A DNA stretch of 64,000 bases from Bacteroidaceae bacterium (GCA_017469925.1 JAFUFK010000024.1:36977-100976), one strand, 5' to 3'; shown: positions 32,622 to 43,042, counted from the first letter of the stretch. Numbers and translations: made by a program. Notes: generated by a model not told the origin, from the sequence alone.

Positions 32622-35600
32622 ATGAGAAAGACGATGCTGCTCCTGCTGCTCGTGATAGCGCAGACAGCCTACTGCCAAATCCCCTACACCGCCCGCGTAG
32701 TGGATGCCGAGGACGGCGAACCACTGCCCATGGTGGGTGTTTACCTGTCCGCCGACCATACCACGCTGACGAACTTCGACGGCGAATTCAGCATCGAGGC
32801 CCAGCCCGGCGACACGTTGCGACTGACCTGCGCCGGACGCCGCACGATGCGGCTGAGGTGTGCCGACCTGCCCGACACGATACGCATGGAGATGCTGCCG
32901 GGCGTGATGAGCGAAGTGACGGCGAAGGCCTTCGAGGGCATCCTGCTGCAAATCTCGCGACAGATGGAGAAAGCCTTCGACCGGCACCGGAAGAAGACGG
33001 CACAGTACTTCTACCGCCAGACGTCGGTCATGGCCCAGCGCCAGAACATCGTAGAGGCATTCGTCGATGCCCGCTCGGCCGTCAACCTGCGCGACTTGCA
33101 GTTCGTCACCGGCCGCCACGGCAGGCTGACGCAACAGCACTGGAACAATCCCATAGTCTTCGGCAGCATGAACCTGCACCACGTGCTCGAACTCGGTGCC
33201 ATGACGCGTGAGGCCCCCTTCTGGCAACGACTGCTGACGCCGCTCGTCGGCAAGGAGGTCAACAACTACGTCGCCCTCCTCGAGAACCGCCGTACGCAGA
33301 AGACGGGCCAGCAACGGCTCATGGGCTACACCTATTACCAGATGCTCTACGACATCGACATCCGGGAACTCGACGACGAGGGACGGCGCATCTATCGCAT
33401 CGACCTCTCCACGCGCGAGGGCCTCAAGGTCGAACAACCCATCATGGTGGGCACACTCTACGTCGATAAGAAGACCCTCGACGTGATGGCCTTCGACGGA
33501 CGGGTGGAACACATGCTCATAGAGTTCCGGCGGTCGGAACTCGAGAGCCCGCTGCGCGTGCCCGTCAACCTCGACTTCCACATCGACTACCGCCACGACC
33601 GCAAGTATCCCGAAGTGGCCGACCTGGGCATGCAAATCAGGTTCGACCGGTTCCAGACGCGCACGATGGTCTTCAACGTCGAGGGCCAGAAGATGGCCTA
33701 TAAGAAAAAGGAACGCGCGCAGGCACGCGAGAACATGCTCGCGAGCATCGACGAGGCGGGCTACGACTCGACGTTCTGGGCCAACAACGAAGTCATCAAG
33801 CGCACGGCCGAGGAACAGCGCATCGCCGAGGGCACCATCGAGCAGGACCTGGCCAAACTGGACTCGGTGCGCAACATGCGGGCCGCCATGCCCCCACTGG
33901 AACGGCTGGCCGACCGACTGCAACGCTTCGGCGACGCCGTGCCGCAGGAGAAGGTCTATCTGCACATGGACAACCGCAGCTACTTCCTGGGCGACACCAT
34001 CTGGTTTGCCGCCTACACCCGAAAGACCAACACCGACACACCCAGCCGCATGAGCCGCGTACTGTATGCCGAACTGTGGAACCACGACGGCTACCTCGTA
34101 GAGCGCAAACTCGTGGAGATGAAGGACGGACGGGGCAGCGGGTTCTTTGCCCTGCCCGATACGCTGTACTCGGGATTCTTCGAACTGCGGGCCTACACGC
34201 GCTGGCAACTCAACTGGGGACAGACGGAGCACTACCACGTGTGGTCCACCGAATACTGGTTCTACGACAAGGCGATGGCGAAGGACTTCTTCCGCGACTA
34301 CGACAAACTCTACTCGCGCGTCTTCCCCGTCTATGACAAGCCGCGCGAGGCGGGCGACTTCGCGCAGGACATGACGCTCAGACCCCTCCGCCGCTACTTC
34401 CGCAGCGACCCGAAACCCGTCGAGATGCGCCTGAGCCTATTCCCCGAAGGTGGCAATCTGGTGGCCGGAGCCGAGTGCCGGACGGCCTTCGAGGCGGCTA
34501 CGAGCGAGGGTGAGGTCGTAGAAGGGCGGCTCGAGGTGCGCGACTCGCACTCGCAGGTCGTGGCCAAGGGCCATACGCTGAACCGCGGTCGGGGCACGTT
34601 CGTCTTTACTCCCCAGGAAGGAGAGAAGTACGAGGCCCACTTCACCGCCGACGACGGACGCACCGTCAGCCAGAAGATAAGCGCCGTCAAGGCCGAGGGC
34701 GTCAGCCTGCAAGTACGCCGCGAGGGCGACACGTGGCAGTTCCACATCCGGCCGCAGGGCGAGGCCTCTCGCATCCCGCTCGGGCTGACCATCATGCACG
34801 AGGGCATGGTCCAGCGCTTTGAGACGCTGGACGGCTCGACGCTCAACATACAAAATTCGGAACTACCGGTCGGCATCAACCAGGTGACGGTGTTCGACAG
34901 CATCGGCCACATCTACGCCGACCGCCTCTTCTTCGTCACCCGTCCCGAACTGGCCAGGCCCACACTCGCCGTATCAGGCCAGAAGGAGGAGTACAGCCCC
35001 TTCGAGAAGATTGAGTTAGACATAAAGACCCTCCCCATTATGGGGAAGGGGGTGGAGAGAGGGTCCCTCTCCCTGGCTGTCCGCGACGCCGTACACTCGG
35101 ACAACACCTTCGACTCGGGCAACATCATGACCGAGATGCTCCTGGCCAGCGAAATCAAGGGATTCGTACCGCAACCGGAATGGTTCTTCGAACAGGACGA
35201 CGAGGTACATCGCCAAGGGCTCGACCTGCTAATGATGACCCAGGGATGGCGAAGATTCTCGTGGCAGGATATGGCCATCACCGGCGCATGGGAACTGACC
35301 CACCCCGCCGAACACACGCAGATAGTGACGGGAACCGTCAATCGCTACTGGGTGTCGGAGGACGAGGCCAAAGACCCCTTCACCAGCGAGGAGGAGGAAC
35401 ACGAAGAGTTCCTGCTCGAGAACGGGATGACGGAGACCGACTTCTTCAACCTACAGACCGAGCGCATGGAGAACCGCTTCGAATGGAACAACCCCACGAT
35501 GGCCGGCACGGCGTCGAACCTCAACGCCCTCGACGGGACGCCCAGCAACTTCCGTCCTCACCTGAACGGACTGGGCAACGTCAACATGGCCTGGAACATG

Positions 35601-36860
35601 CGCAACGTCTATGAAAACCGCGAACGCATCGGCGCCATTGCCGACACACGAGGCGGGGTCTATAGCATGCAGGGCCGCTCGTGGCAACAGACCGACTACA
35701 ATGTGCTCTCCTTCAAGCAAGGACGCGAACACAGCAAAGGCATGAAACAACGCGAGTTCCTCGCCATGCGCCGCTACCTGGAACAGGGCAACCTGAAGGG
35801 GGAGGCGCGCGTACACGCCGAGTTCGTCAACCTGTACAAACCCAACGACGGCCTTGCGGGCGAAGTGGATACGGAGAAGGGTAAGTTCAAGATCGACCTG
35901 CCCCGCTTCTATGGCGACTACGTGTTCCACCTTGCGGCCAGCGACACCACGAAGTGGAACCGAGGCCTACTGAAGAAAAAGAAGAAGAACCGACCGAACT
36001 ACACCCACACGTGGATTGCCCTCGACACGCAGACCCCTTACGACAAGATGGCTGGCCGACTGCCCGTACTGCCCGAATACTACGTCCGGCTGAATTTCCC
36101 CTACCCCCGTTGGGTGAAACCATATACCTACTACCAGGTGCACAATGCCCCTCTGAAGGAGACCAACGACGCCAGCCTGCTGACCGACGGCACTCAACTG
36201 CTCGACCAGGTGACCATCCGCGCCCGCCGTGGGGGACTGCGCCGTCTCGACTACTCGAAACCGGCCTACGTGCTCGATGCCTACGATGCCTATAACCTGG
36301 CCATGGACGCGGGCCTGATAGACCACACCACAGGAATGGGGAATGCTGCCGTAGGGGCCGCAGCCTCGCTCATCGGCGACATGGGTATGTACCGCCACTA
36401 CGACGTGGAAATGAGTCAGGATAGCCAATATGGCAAGGAACTTGGCCCTATCGAGGGCATGCGCTACGACATGCTGACCTACATCGACAAGATTTACATC
36501 TATACCGACTACTCGCCCCGCCGCGAGGGCGACGAGCGCTATCAGCAGTCGAACCAACCCTCCGTGCGCATCGACCTGCGCAAGTACCCCGACAACCACC
36601 AGCGCGTCAACTATCGCGACCGTCGCTACATCATGCACGGCTTTGCCTTCCAAGAGGACTTCTACCATCCCGACTATCAGCGCAACCCACCGAAGGAAGG
36701 CCAGAAGGACTATCGCCGCACCCTCTACTGGAATCCCGACCTCCAACTCGACGAACAGGGCGAAGCCCGCATCACCCTCTTCAACAACAGCCAGCGTACC
36801 CGCATCGCCGTAGAGGCCGAAGGCCAGACTCCCGACGGCACCCTCCTCTACAACCAATAG
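32622..36860 (+). CDS. CarboxypepD_reg/MG surface protein, paralog B
   Basis: 1412 residues with signal peptide RKTMLLLLLVIAQTAYC. Residues 20-105 form a carboxypeptidase-regulatory-like domain (ARVVDAEDGEPLPMVGVYL, TNFDGEFSIEA). Residues about 105-420 are an extra domain shared with other Bacteroidetes proteins of this type. From residue 425 (PQEKVYLHMDNRSYFLGDTIW) it is collinear with paralog A, including ELRAYTRWQLNWGQTEH, a plug-like LLDQVTIRARR near 1195, and a beta tail ending LYWNPDLQLDEQGEARITLFNNS. Exported and probably outer-membrane associated; role unknown. Near residues 803-814 translated repeat element R5 replaces sequence found in paralog A. Confidence 0.75.
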   Translation: MRKTMLLLLLVIAQTAYCQIPYTARVVDAEDGEPLPMVGVYLSADHTTLTNFDGEFSIEAQPGDTLRLTCAGRRTMRLRCADLPDTIRMEMLPGVMSEVTAKAFEGILLQISRQMEKAFDRHRKKTAQYFYRQTSVMAQRQNIVEAFVDARSAVNLRDLQFVTGRHGRLTQQHWNNPIVFGSMNLHHVLELGAMTREAPFWQRLLTPLVGKEVNNYVALLENRRTQKTGQQRLMGYTYYQMLYDIDIRELDDEGRRIYRIDLSTREGLKVEQPIMVGTLYVDKKTLDVMAFDGRVEHMLIEFRRSELESPLRVPVNLDFHIDYRHDRKYPEVADLGMQIRFDRFQTRTMVFNVEGQKMAYKKKERAQARENMLASIDEAGYDSTFWANNEVIKRTAEEQRIAEGTIEQDLAKLDSVRNMRAAMPPLERLADRLQRFGDAVPQEKVYLHMDNRSYFLGDTIWFAAYTRKTNTDTPSRMSRVLYAELWNHDGYLVERKLVEMKDGRGSGFFALPDTLYSGFFELRAYTRWQLNWGQTEHYHVWSTEYWFYDKAMAKDFFRDYDKLYSRVFPVYDKPREAGDFAQDMTLRPLRRYFRSDPKPVEMRLSLFPEGGNLVAGAECRTAFEAATSEGEVVEGRLEVRDSHSQVVAKGHTLNRGRGTFVFTPQEGEKYEAHFTADDGRTVSQKISAVKAEGVSLQVRREGDTWQFHIRPQGEASRIPLGLTIMHEGMVQRFETLDGSTLNIQNSELPVGINQVTVFDSIGHIYADRLFFVTRPELARPTLAVSGQKEEYSPFEKIELDIKTLPIMGKGVERGSLSLAVRDAVHSDNTFDSGNIMTEMLLASEIKGFVPQPEWFFEQDDEVHRQGLDLLMMTQGWRRFSWQDMAITGAWELTHPAEHTQIVTGTVNRYWVSEDEAKDPFTSEEEEHEEFLLENGMTETDFFNLQTERMENRFEWNNPTMAGTASNLNALDGTPSNFRPHLNGLGNVNMAWNMRNVYENRERIGAIADTRGGVYSMQGRSWQQTDYNVLSFKQGREHSKGMKQREFLAMRRYLEQGNLKGEARVHAEFVNLYKPNDGLAGEVDTEKGKFKIDLPRFYGDYVFHLAASDTTKWNRGLLKKKKKNRPNYTHTWIALDTQTPYDKMAGRLPVLPEYYVRLNFPYPRWVKPYTYYQVHNAPLKETNDASLLTDGTQLLDQVTIRARRGGLRRLDYSKPAYVLDAYDAYNLAMDAGLIDHTTGMGNAAVGAAASLIGDMGMYRHYDVEMSQDSQYGKELGPIEGMRYDMLTYIDKIYIYTDYSPRREGDERYQQSNQPSVRIDLRKYPDNHQRVNYRDRRYIMHGFAFQEDFYHPDYQRNPPKEGQKDYRRTLYWNPDLQLDEQGEARITLFNNSQRTRIAVEAEGQTPDGTLLYNQ
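35027..35065. repeat. GC palindrome element R5 inside a gene
   Basis: GACCCTCCCC...GGGG...GAGAGGGTC, a single short form of the R element, lies in frame within MG paralog B and is translated as TLPIMGKGVERGS. The matching position in paralog A has unrelated sequence (CEMSGVGQG). Confidence 0.75.
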
Positions 36861-36865
36861 CAAAA

Positions 36866-36905
36866 GTAAGGCGGAACACCCAAATGAGTGCTCCGCCTTA
36901 CTTTA
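36866..36905 (+). terminator. Terminator of MG paralog B
   Basis: GTAAGGCGGA (36866-36875) pairs perfectly with TCCGCCTTAC (36892-36901), followed by TTTAT. The T run is short, so strength is moderate; A-rich sequence on the other side may let it serve mutB as well. Confidence 0.72.
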
Positions 36906-36926
36906 TCAGAGACTGAGGATTACTCC

Positions 36927-36996
36927 TTGACCTTCGGTCGAGTTCTGTCACGACTCGGCAGAATTGATGCAAGCATCTTTCTACCCTCGCTGCTCC
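36927..36996 (+). repeat. D element, copy 3 (diverged)
   Basis: Shares TTGACCTTCGGTC, the CGACTC segment, ATGCAAGCAT and CGCTGCTCC with copies 1 and 2, with substitutions between. It ends two bases before the mutB stop codon, between convergent genes. Confidence 0.75.
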
Positions 36997-36997
36997 A

Positions 36998-39160
36998 TCA
37001 CTTATCCAACAGGATGTTCATGATTTCGCAAGCAGCCTTGGCCACGGAGGTGCCGGGACCGAAGACGGCGGCCACGCCGGCCTTGTAGAGGAAGTCGTAG
37101 TCCTGAGCGGGGATGACACCGCCGGCGATGACCATGATGTCCTCGCGACCGAGTTTCTTCAACTCCTCGATGAGTTGCGGGATGAGGGTCTTGTGACCGG
37201 CAGCCAGTGACGATGCACCCACCACGTTCACGTCGTTCTCCACAGCCTCACGAGCAGCCTCGGCGGGCGTCTGGAACAAGGGGCCCATATCTACGTCGAA
37301 ACCACAGTCGGCATAGCCAGTGGCTACCACCTTGGCACCGCGGTCGTGACCGTCCTGGCCCATTTTGGCCACCATGATACGGGGCCGACGGCCCTCCTTC
37401 TTTGCAAACTCTTCGGTCAGGGCGCAGGCTTTCTCAAAGTCTGCGTCGTTCTTGCTTTCACTTGAGTACACGCCTGAAATAGTTCTGATTACTGCCTTGT
37501 AACGTCCTACGACAGCCTCGCAAGCGTCACTGATTTCTCCCAATGTGGCACGGTGGCCGGCGGCCGTGACGGCCAGGTCGAGCAGGTTGTTCTCCGACTT
37601 CTTGCCGTCGGCAAACTCCTGAACGCACTTGGTGATGGCCTCGAGGTCCTTCTTCACCTGCTCGTTGTCGCGGTTGGCACGGAGTTGCTTCAGGCTCTCT
37701 TCCTGCTGCAAGCGCACGGCGGTGTTGTCGATTTCCAGAATGTCGATGGGATCCTCATGGTCGAGGCGGTACTTGTTCACACCGACGATGGTCTGCACAC
37801 CGCAGTCGATGCGAGCCTGCGTGCGGGCAGCGGCCTCCTCGATGCGCATCTTGGGCAGACCCGTCTCGATGGCCTTGGCCATACCGCCGAGTTTCTCGAT
37901 TTCCTGGATGTGCTCCCATGCCTTGTGATACAGCTCGTAGGTCAGTTTCTCTACGTAGTACGAACCAGCCCACGGGTCGATGTGCTTGCAGACCTGCGTC
38001 TCGTTCTGGATGTAAATCTGCGTGTTACGAGCGATACGAGCCGAGAAATCAGTGGGCAGGGCGATGGCCTCGTCCAGGGCGTTGGTGTGCAGCGACTGGG
38101 TGTGACCCAGCACGGCAGCCATAGCCTCGATGCAGGTACGACCAACGTTGTTGAAGGGGTCCTGCTCGGTGAGCGACCAACCTGAGGTCTGCGAGTGGGT
38201 ACGCAGGGCCATGGACTTCGGATTCTTGGCACCGAAGGACTTCACAATCTTGGCCCAGAGCAGACGACCGGCACGCATCTTGGCGATTTCCATGAAGTGG
38301 TTAACACCTATGGCCCAGAAGAACGAGAGACGGGGTGCGAAGGCATCTACGTCGATGCCGGCATTGATACCAGCGCGCAGGTAGTCCATACCGTCAGCCA
38401 GCGTGTAGGCCAACTCGATGTCGGCGGTGGCACCAGCCTCCTGCATGTGATAACCAGAAATGGATATGCTGTTGAACTTCGGCATCTTCTGCGAGGTGAA
38501 CTCGAAGATGTCGGCGATAATCTTCATGGAGAATGCGGGCGGGTAGATGTAGGTGTTGCGCACCATGAACTCCTTCAGAATGTCGTTCTGGATGGTACCA
38601 GCCATCTCCTCGAGTTTGGCGCCCTGCTCCAGACCGGCGTTGATGTAGAAGGCCAGCACGGGCAGCACACCGCCGTTCATGGTCATGGAGACGGACATTT
38701 TGTTCAAGGGGATGCCGGCGAACAGCACCTTCATGTTCTCCAGCGAGCAGATGCTCACACCAGCCTTACCGACGTCACCCACGACGCGGGCGTTGTCGGG
38801 GTCGTAGCCACGGTGCGTGGGCAGGTCGAAGGCTACGGACAGACCCTTCTGACCAGCAGCCAGGTTGCGGCGATAGAAGGCGTTCGACTCCTCGGCCGTA
38901 GAGAAACCGGCATACTGACGGATAGTCCACGGGCGGAAGGGGTACATCATACTATACGGGCCACGGAGGAAGGGAGGAATACCGGCGGCAAAGTCCAGAT
39001 GCTCCATGCCTTCGAGGTCTTCTTTCGTGTAAACGGGCTGAATGTCAATCTGCTCGGGAGTCTTCCAGTTGGCAGAGATACCATTCTCCTTTTGCCAGTC
39101 CAGGCCATTCTTGGCTTCAATCCCGGCAAAGATATCGATGTCTTTGAAATTCTTTTTCAT
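36998..39160 (-). CDS. mutB: Methylmalonyl-CoA mutase, large (alpha) subunit
   Basis: The adenosylcobalamin-dependent catalytic subunit interconverting succinyl-CoA and methylmalonyl-CoA, used by many Bacteroidales to make propionate. 720 residues. The TIM barrel begins near [12 protein letters not shown] and contains [19 protein letters not shown]. The C-terminal B12 domain (about residues 590-720) has the base-off motif [11 protein letters not shown] (Asp-x-His-x-x-Gly) and [16 protein letters not shown]. It follows mutA after two bases, so the two are cotranscribed. Confidence 0.97.
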   Translation of the reverse strand: MKKNFKDIDIFAGIEAKNGLDWQKENGISANWKTPEQIDIQPVYTKEDLEGMEHLDFAAGIPPFLRGPYSMMYPFRPWTIRQYAGFSTAEESNAFYRRNLAAGQKGLSVAFDLPTHRGYDPDNARVVGDVGKAGVSICSLENMKVLFAGIPLNKMSVSMTMNGGVLPVLAFYINAGLEQGAKLEEMAGTIQNDILKEFMVRNTYIYPPAFSMKIIADIFEFTSQKMPKFNSISISGYHMQEAGATADIELAYTLADGMDYLRAGINAGIDVDAFAPRLSFFWAIGVNHFMEIAKMRAGRLLWAKIVKSFGAKNPKSMALRTHSQTSGWSLTEQDPFNNVGRTCIEAMAAVLGHTQSLHTNALDEAIALPTDFSARIARNTQIYIQNETQVCKHIDPWAGSYYVEKLTYELYHKAWEHIQEIEKLGGMAKAIETGLPKMRIEEAAARTQARIDCGVQTIVGVNKYRLDHEDPIDILEIDNTAVRLQQEESLKQLRANRDNEQVKKDLEAITKCVQEFADGKKSENNLLDLAVTAAGHRATLGEISDACEAVVGRYKAVIRTISGVYSSESKNDADFEKACALTEEFAKKEGRRPRIMVAKMGQDGHDRGAKVVATGYADCGFDVDMGPLFQTPAEAAREAVENDVNVVGASSLAAGHKTLIPQLIEELKKLGREDIMVIAGGVIPAQDYDFLYKAGVAAVFGPGTSVAKAACEIMNILLDK

Positions 39161-39162
39161 GA

Positions 39163-41016
39163 TTAAATACCAAGTTTAGCGTTATACTCTTGCAGTGTCT
39201 TCAGCTGATCGACACGTACGTGGATGAAGTTCTCGATACCGGCAGCCTTCAGGTCCTCCGAGCAAGCGGGAGCACCGGCCACTACGAACATGGCGCGGCC
39301 GTCCAGATACTTGAAGGCGGGGATGGCGTACTCGGCATACTCGTCGTCGCTGGAGCACAGCACCACGATGTCGGCACCTGCCTTCAGGGCTGCGTCAACA
39401 CCCTCCTCTACGGTGGGGAAACCGAGGTTGTCGATAACCTGGTAACCGGCAGCAGCGAGGAAGTTGCACGAGAACTGAGCACGAGCCTGACGCATGGCCA
39501 GGTTGCCGATGGTCAGCATGAAGGCAACGGGCACCTTCTTGGCCTTCTCGGTCGTGAGGCGCAGGGTCTCGAAGTCGCTGGCCAGACGGCTGGTCTTCAG
39601 GGCGGGCACGTCGGCATCGCCGGAGTGCTTGCAAGCGCAGTTGGGGGCCAGAGGCTCCTTTCCTTCGCTCTTCTCGGTGAAGTTGGGGAACTGGTTGGTA
39701 CCGAGCAGGAACTCCTTACGCTTGCCAGCATTGGCGTGACGAGCCTTGTCGGTGTCGTTGATGGCCTGCTGAATGGTACCGGCCTTGACGGCAGCCAGGA
39801 AACCACCCTCCTCCTCAACGGCGAGGAACAGTTTCCAGCCTTCCTTGGCGATGGCGGTGGTCAGTTCTTCTACGAAATAGGAACCGCCACTGACGTCAAC
39901 AATCTTGTCGAAGTGGCACTCCTCCTTCAGCAGCAACTGCTGGTTGCGGGCGATACGCTCGGCGAAGTCGGTGGGCACCTCATAAGGCGTGTCGAACGGA
40001 GTAACGACCATCGAGTGGATGCCAGCCAGGGCGGCCGACATGGCCTCGGTCTGCGAACGCAGCATGTTCACGTAGGAGTCGAACACGGTTTGATTGTACG
40101 TCGTCGTCGTAGCATTGATGCACATCTGGCAAGCGCAGTCGCACTTGGGCTCGTACTGCTTCACAATCTGTGCCCACAGCATACGGGCGGCGCGGAACTT
40201 GGCAATCTCCATGAAGTAGTTGCCGCCGATGCCCATATAGAACTTAATCTTCTTGGCAGCCAGGTCGACGGGCACGCCAGCCTCCACCATCTCGTCCAGG
40301 TACTCCTTACCCCAGGCCAGGGCATAGCCCAGTTCCTGGTAAACGTAAGCACCCGAGTTGCAGAGCAGGTCGGAGTGCACCATCACGCAGCGCAGGCCGG
40401 GATAGTCCTTCAACTTCTCTACGAGTACGGGCATCTGGGGCAGCAGCATGGTCGTATCCTTGCCCTTCATGAGCATACGCTCGATGGGGTCGAAGCCGAT
40501 GCCGCCGACAATCTTATCCTTCGCGTAGCCCTTCTCCTCGAAGTAGGCCAGCAGGATGTCGGTTAGCTCCAGCACGTGGCGCTGGCAGGTGCGGAAACTT
40601 ACCTCCACGCAGTCCAGCAGGATGCCGTCGAGCAGGTCGGCGATGAACTCCTTGCTCACCTTCTCGCCCGGGATACGGAAGCCCAGCGAGTCGATGCCGC
40701 GGTTCAGGATGTCCAGCGCCTTCGCGTTAGCAGCCTTGGCATCGTCAGCGACAATGTTCTGGCGCACGTACCACTGGTTGTCCTGCTTCTTGTTGCCTCT
40801 GACGAACGGGAACTCTCCCGGCAGGGCGTTGACCAGGGGCAACTTGTCAACGTCCTCCTTGCGGTAGAAGGGTTCCATGGAGAAACCTTCGTTGGTTCTC
40901 CACACCATCTTCTTCTGATAGTCGGCACCCTTGAGGTCAACCTCAATCTTGTCACGCCATTCCTGACGCGAGGGCGCAGTAAAGTCAGAGAAGAGTTTTT
41001 CTTTCTGTTCTTTCAT
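39163..41016 (-). CDS. mutA: Methylmalonyl-CoA mutase, small (beta) subunit
   Basis: The non-catalytic partner of MutB, 617 residues. It keeps the barrel-like fold ([34 protein letters not shown]) and a C-terminal B12-like domain, but the latter lacks the Asp-x-His-x-x-Gly motif, as expected for the small subunit. It is the first gene of the mutA-mutB unit and has a canonical promoter at 41073-41104. Confidence 0.95.
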   Translation of the reverse strand: MKEQKEKLFSDFTAPSRQEWRDKIEVDLKGADYQKKMVWRTNEGFSMEPFYRKEDVDKLPLVNALPGEFPFVRGNKKQDNQWYVRQNIVADDAKAANAKALDILNRGIDSLGFRIPGEKVSKEFIADLLDGILLDCVEVSFRTCQRHVLELTDILLAYFEEKGYAKDKIVGGIGFDPIERMLMKGKDTTMLLPQMPVLVEKLKDYPGLRCVMVHSDLLCNSGAYVYQELGYALAWGKEYLDEMVEAGVPVDLAAKKIKFYMGIGGNYFMEIAKFRAARMLWAQIVKQYEPKCDCACQMCINATTTTYNQTVFDSYVNMLRSQTEAMSAALAGIHSMVVTPFDTPYEVPTDFAERIARNQQLLLKEECHFDKIVDVSGGSYFVEELTTAIAKEGWKLFLAVEEEGGFLAAVKAGTIQQAINDTDKARHANAGKRKEFLLGTNQFPNFTEKSEGKEPLAPNCACKHSGDADVPALKTSRLASDFETLRLTTEKAKKVPVAFMLTIGNLAMRQARAQFSCNFLAAAGYQVIDNLGFPTVEEGVDAALKAGADIVVLCSSDDEYAEYAIPAFKYLDGRAMFVVAGAPACSEDLKAAGIENFIHVRVDQLKTLQEYNAKLGI

Positions 41017-41072
41017 TTTTCTCTCTATCTATAATGTATAAATAATAATGTGTGTCTTTCCGTAAGGCAAGG

Positions 41073-41104
41073 CAAAATTACATATTTCTCACGGCATAGG
41101 CAAA
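41073..41104 (-). promoter_or_regulatory. mutA promoter
   Basis: On the minus strand, TTTG (41104-41101), 20-nt spacer, TAATTTTG (41080-41073). The ATG is 56 bases after the -7 box, giving a leader of about 50 nt. Confidence 0.82.
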
Positions 41105-41143
41105 TTTTTCAACTTTCAATTTCCAACTTTCAACTTTTTGCAC

Positions 41144-41151
41144 TATCTTTG
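41144..41151 (+). promoter_or_regulatory. -7 box of tRNA-Gln
   Basis: TATCTTTG, 41 bases before the tRNA. Upstream 41105-41140 is a CAACTTTCAA-type repeat without a well-spaced TTTG. Confidence 0.68.
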
Positions 41152-41192
41152 CACCCGAAAACCTCGCTGCAGGTCACACGCAGCCACCGGAT

Positions 41193-41266
41193 TGGGCTAT
41201 GGTGTAATGGTAGCACAAGACATTTTGGTCGTCTTAGTTCTGGTTCGAAACCGGATAGCCCAACCA
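41193..41266 (+). tRNA. tRNA-Gln (TTG anticodon), CCA encoded
   Basis: Acceptor TGGGCTA pairs with TAGCCCA; the discriminator A is at 41263 and CCA at 41264-41266. Anticodon loop TTTTGGT carries TTG. The stem AGACA/CGTCT has an A-C mismatch at the loop-closing pair. T arm CTGG/CCGG holds TTCGAAA. Unlike the tRNA-Glu here, it encodes CCA. Confidence 0.93.
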
Positions 41267-41268
41267 AG

Positions 41269-41305
41269 AAAAAACGTGGATAGTTTGATACATCCACGTT
41301 TTTTT
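41269..41305 (+). terminator. Terminator of tRNA-Gln
   Basis: AAAAACGTGGAT pairs with ATCCACGTTTTT across a short loop, followed by more T. The loop contains the TTTG that serves as the -33 box of the next gene. Confidence 0.85.
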
Positions 41306-41315
41306 CTTATATTTG
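41284..41315 (+). promoter_or_regulatory. Promoter of the SDR gene
   Basis: TTTG 41284-41287, 20-nt spacer, TATATTTG 41308-41315; the ATG is 37 bases after the box. It is nested in the tRNA-Gln terminator. Confidence 0.82.
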
Positions 41316-41351
41316 CAGCAATTATACCTTATTCTATTAAAAATAACAGAC

Positions 41352-42152
41352 ATGAACAATCCTTTTTCACTCGAAGGTAAGAACGCCTGGATTACCGGCG
41401 CATCTTACGGCATCGGATTCAACATCGCCAAGGCATTCGTCGGGGCAGGTATCAAAACCATCATCTTCAACGACATCAACGAGGCAGCCCTCGAGCGCGG
41501 TCTGGCCAACTACAAGGAGGCAGGCATTGAGAACGTGAAGGGCTACGTATGTGACGTGACGGACGAAGTGGCCGTGAAGGCTCTCGTAGAGAAGATTCAC
41601 GCCGAGGTGGGTCAGATCGACATCCTGGTGAACAACGCCGGCATCATCAAGCGCATTCCCATGCACGAAATGAAGCGTCAGGAGTTCCAGCAGGTCATCG
41701 ACGTGGACCTCGTGGCTCCCTACATCGTCAGCGCAGCCGTCATTCCCGAGATGATGGAGCGCCGCGAAGGCAAAATCATCAACATCTGCTCCATGATGAG
41801 CGAACTGGGCCGCGAGACCGTCTCGGCCTACGCTGCTGCTAAGGGCGGCCTGAAGATGCTCACCCGCAACATCTGCTCCGAGTACGGCGAGTACAACATC
41901 CAGTGCAACGGCATCGGCCCGGGCTACATCGCTACGCCCCAGACCGCTCCCCTGCGCGAGCGTCAGCCGGACGGCAGTCGCCACCCCTTCGACTCCTTCA
42001 TCTGTGCCAAGACCCCCGCAGGCCGCTGGCTCAATCCCGAGGAACTGGGCGGTCCCGCCGTGTTCCTGGCCAGCCACGCTTCTGATGCCGTGAACGGCCA
42101 CGTGCTCTACGTCGATGGCGGCATCCTCGCCTACATCGGCAAGCAACCCTAA
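41352..42152 (+). CDS. SDR oxidoreductase, gluconate 5-dehydrogenase-like
   Basis: A cytoplasmic NAD(P)-dependent short-chain dehydrogenase of 266 residues, starting NNPFSLEGKNAWITGASYGIGF. The cofactor loop is GASYGIG, followed by NNAGI, the catalytic Ser in INICSMMSELG, and Tyr-x3-Lys in SAYAAAKGG. The stretch IQCNGIGPGYIATPQTAPLR and the end HVLYVDGGILAYIGKQP are characteristic of the gluconate 5-dehydrogenase (IdnO/KduD-like) branch. Probable step: 5-keto-D-gluconate to gluconate or a related uronate reaction. Its end overlaps the convergent kinase gene by four bases. Confidence 0.88.
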   Translation: MNNPFSLEGKNAWITGASYGIGFNIAKAFVGAGIKTIIFNDINEAALERGLANYKEAGIENVKGYVCDVTDEVAVKALVEKIHAEVGQIDILVNNAGIIKRIPMHEMKRQEFQQVIDVDLVAPYIVSAAVIPEMMERREGKIINICSMMSELGRETVSAYAAAKGGLKMLTRNICSEYGEYNIQCNGIGPGYIATPQTAPLRERQPDGSRHPFDSFICAKTPAGRWLNPEELGGPAVFLASHASDAVNGHVLYVDGGILAYIGKQP

Positions 42153-43042
42153 AAAGTAAGCAGGAAGGTGGTCTGCGGGTCGTCCGTCAGTTCCAAGTCA
42201 CCACCTTGAATGGTCATAATTCGGCGGCTTAGGGAAAGTCCAATCCCTGAGCCGCCTTTTTTCGTTGTAAAGAACGGCACGAAGATGGAGGAACGGGCTT
42301 CGGCAGGGATGGGTGCCCCGTCGTTCGAGACCAGAAGTCCAATGGCAGCCCCCTCCGATTTTTCTTTTACTGCCATCCGCCTTGCCCCCGCCTCCACGGC
42401 GTTCTTCGTCAGGTTTATCAGCACTTGGCGCAGGAGGCCCGGGTCGGTATGCACCACGACATCGTCGGCGATGGTCACGTCCCATTGCAGGTCGGGGTAC
42501 AGCCCCTGCACCGCCGCTACGACGTCCGCCAGCCTCATGTCCTCGGGCATGGGCTGTTGCAGTTGCGAGAACTTGCGGTACGAGTCCACGAACGTCCCCA
42601 GATGCGTAGCGGCCGTATGGATGGCACGCACGCCCTCCTCCAAGGGTGTGTCCTTCACGTCCTCGCGCCCCAGCATCGACTGACTGATGCTGGCTATCGG
42701 TGCCGTCGCGTTCATAATCTCGTGAGTCAGCACGCGGGTCAGCCATTCCCACGACTCCACCTCGCTCCTTCGGGTCTGCTGGCGTATCACGTCGCCCAAC
42801 TGGTTCAGCGTCTCCTGCATGGCCCGTTCGCCCGGCAGCAGTCCGTCGGTCGGCAGCCGGAACTGGAAGTCGCGGTTCCTGATGGCCTCACGCATCAAGT
42901 GTGCCCGCTGGCGCAGTCGCCGCTGATGGCGTACTGCGAAGAAAACCGTGGTCAAGAGCAATACGAGCAGACCCACACCTAACCCCTCCCTGTGAGGGAG
43001 GGGAATAGATAGCATTACCATATATAAAAGCTTCATAGGCAA
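42149..43042 (-). CDS. Sensor histidine kinase without a visible sensor domain
   Basis: 297 residues. A hydrophobic N terminus (MKLLYMVML and LLVLLLTTVFFAV) is interrupted by repeat-derived SIPLPHREGLGVG. A short linker leads to the phosphoacceptor region WEWLTRVLTHEIMNA (His107). The ATPase core has NLTKNAVEAG (N box), VSNDGAPIP (G1), FVPFFTTKKGGSGIGLSLSRRI (F/G2) and FLLTF at the end. There is no periplasmic domain, so the signal may be sensed in the membrane or through partners. It lies downstream of, and is probably cotranscribed with, the response regulator, opposite the export operon. Confidence 0.87.
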   Translation of the reverse strand: MPMKLLYMVMLSIPLPHREGLGVGLLVLLLTTVFFAVRHQRRLRQRAHLMREAIRNRDFQFRLPTDGLLPGERAMQETLNQLGDVIRQQTRRSEVESWEWLTRVLTHEIMNATAPIASISQSMLGREDVKDTPLEEGVRAIHTAATHLGTFVDSYRKFSQLQQPMPEDMRLADVVAAVQGLYPDLQWDVTIADDVVVHTDPGLLRQVLINLTKNAVEAGARRMAVKEKSEGAAIGLLVSNDGAPIPAEARSSIFVPFFTTKKGGSGIGLSLSRRIMTIQGGDLELTDDPQTTFLLTF

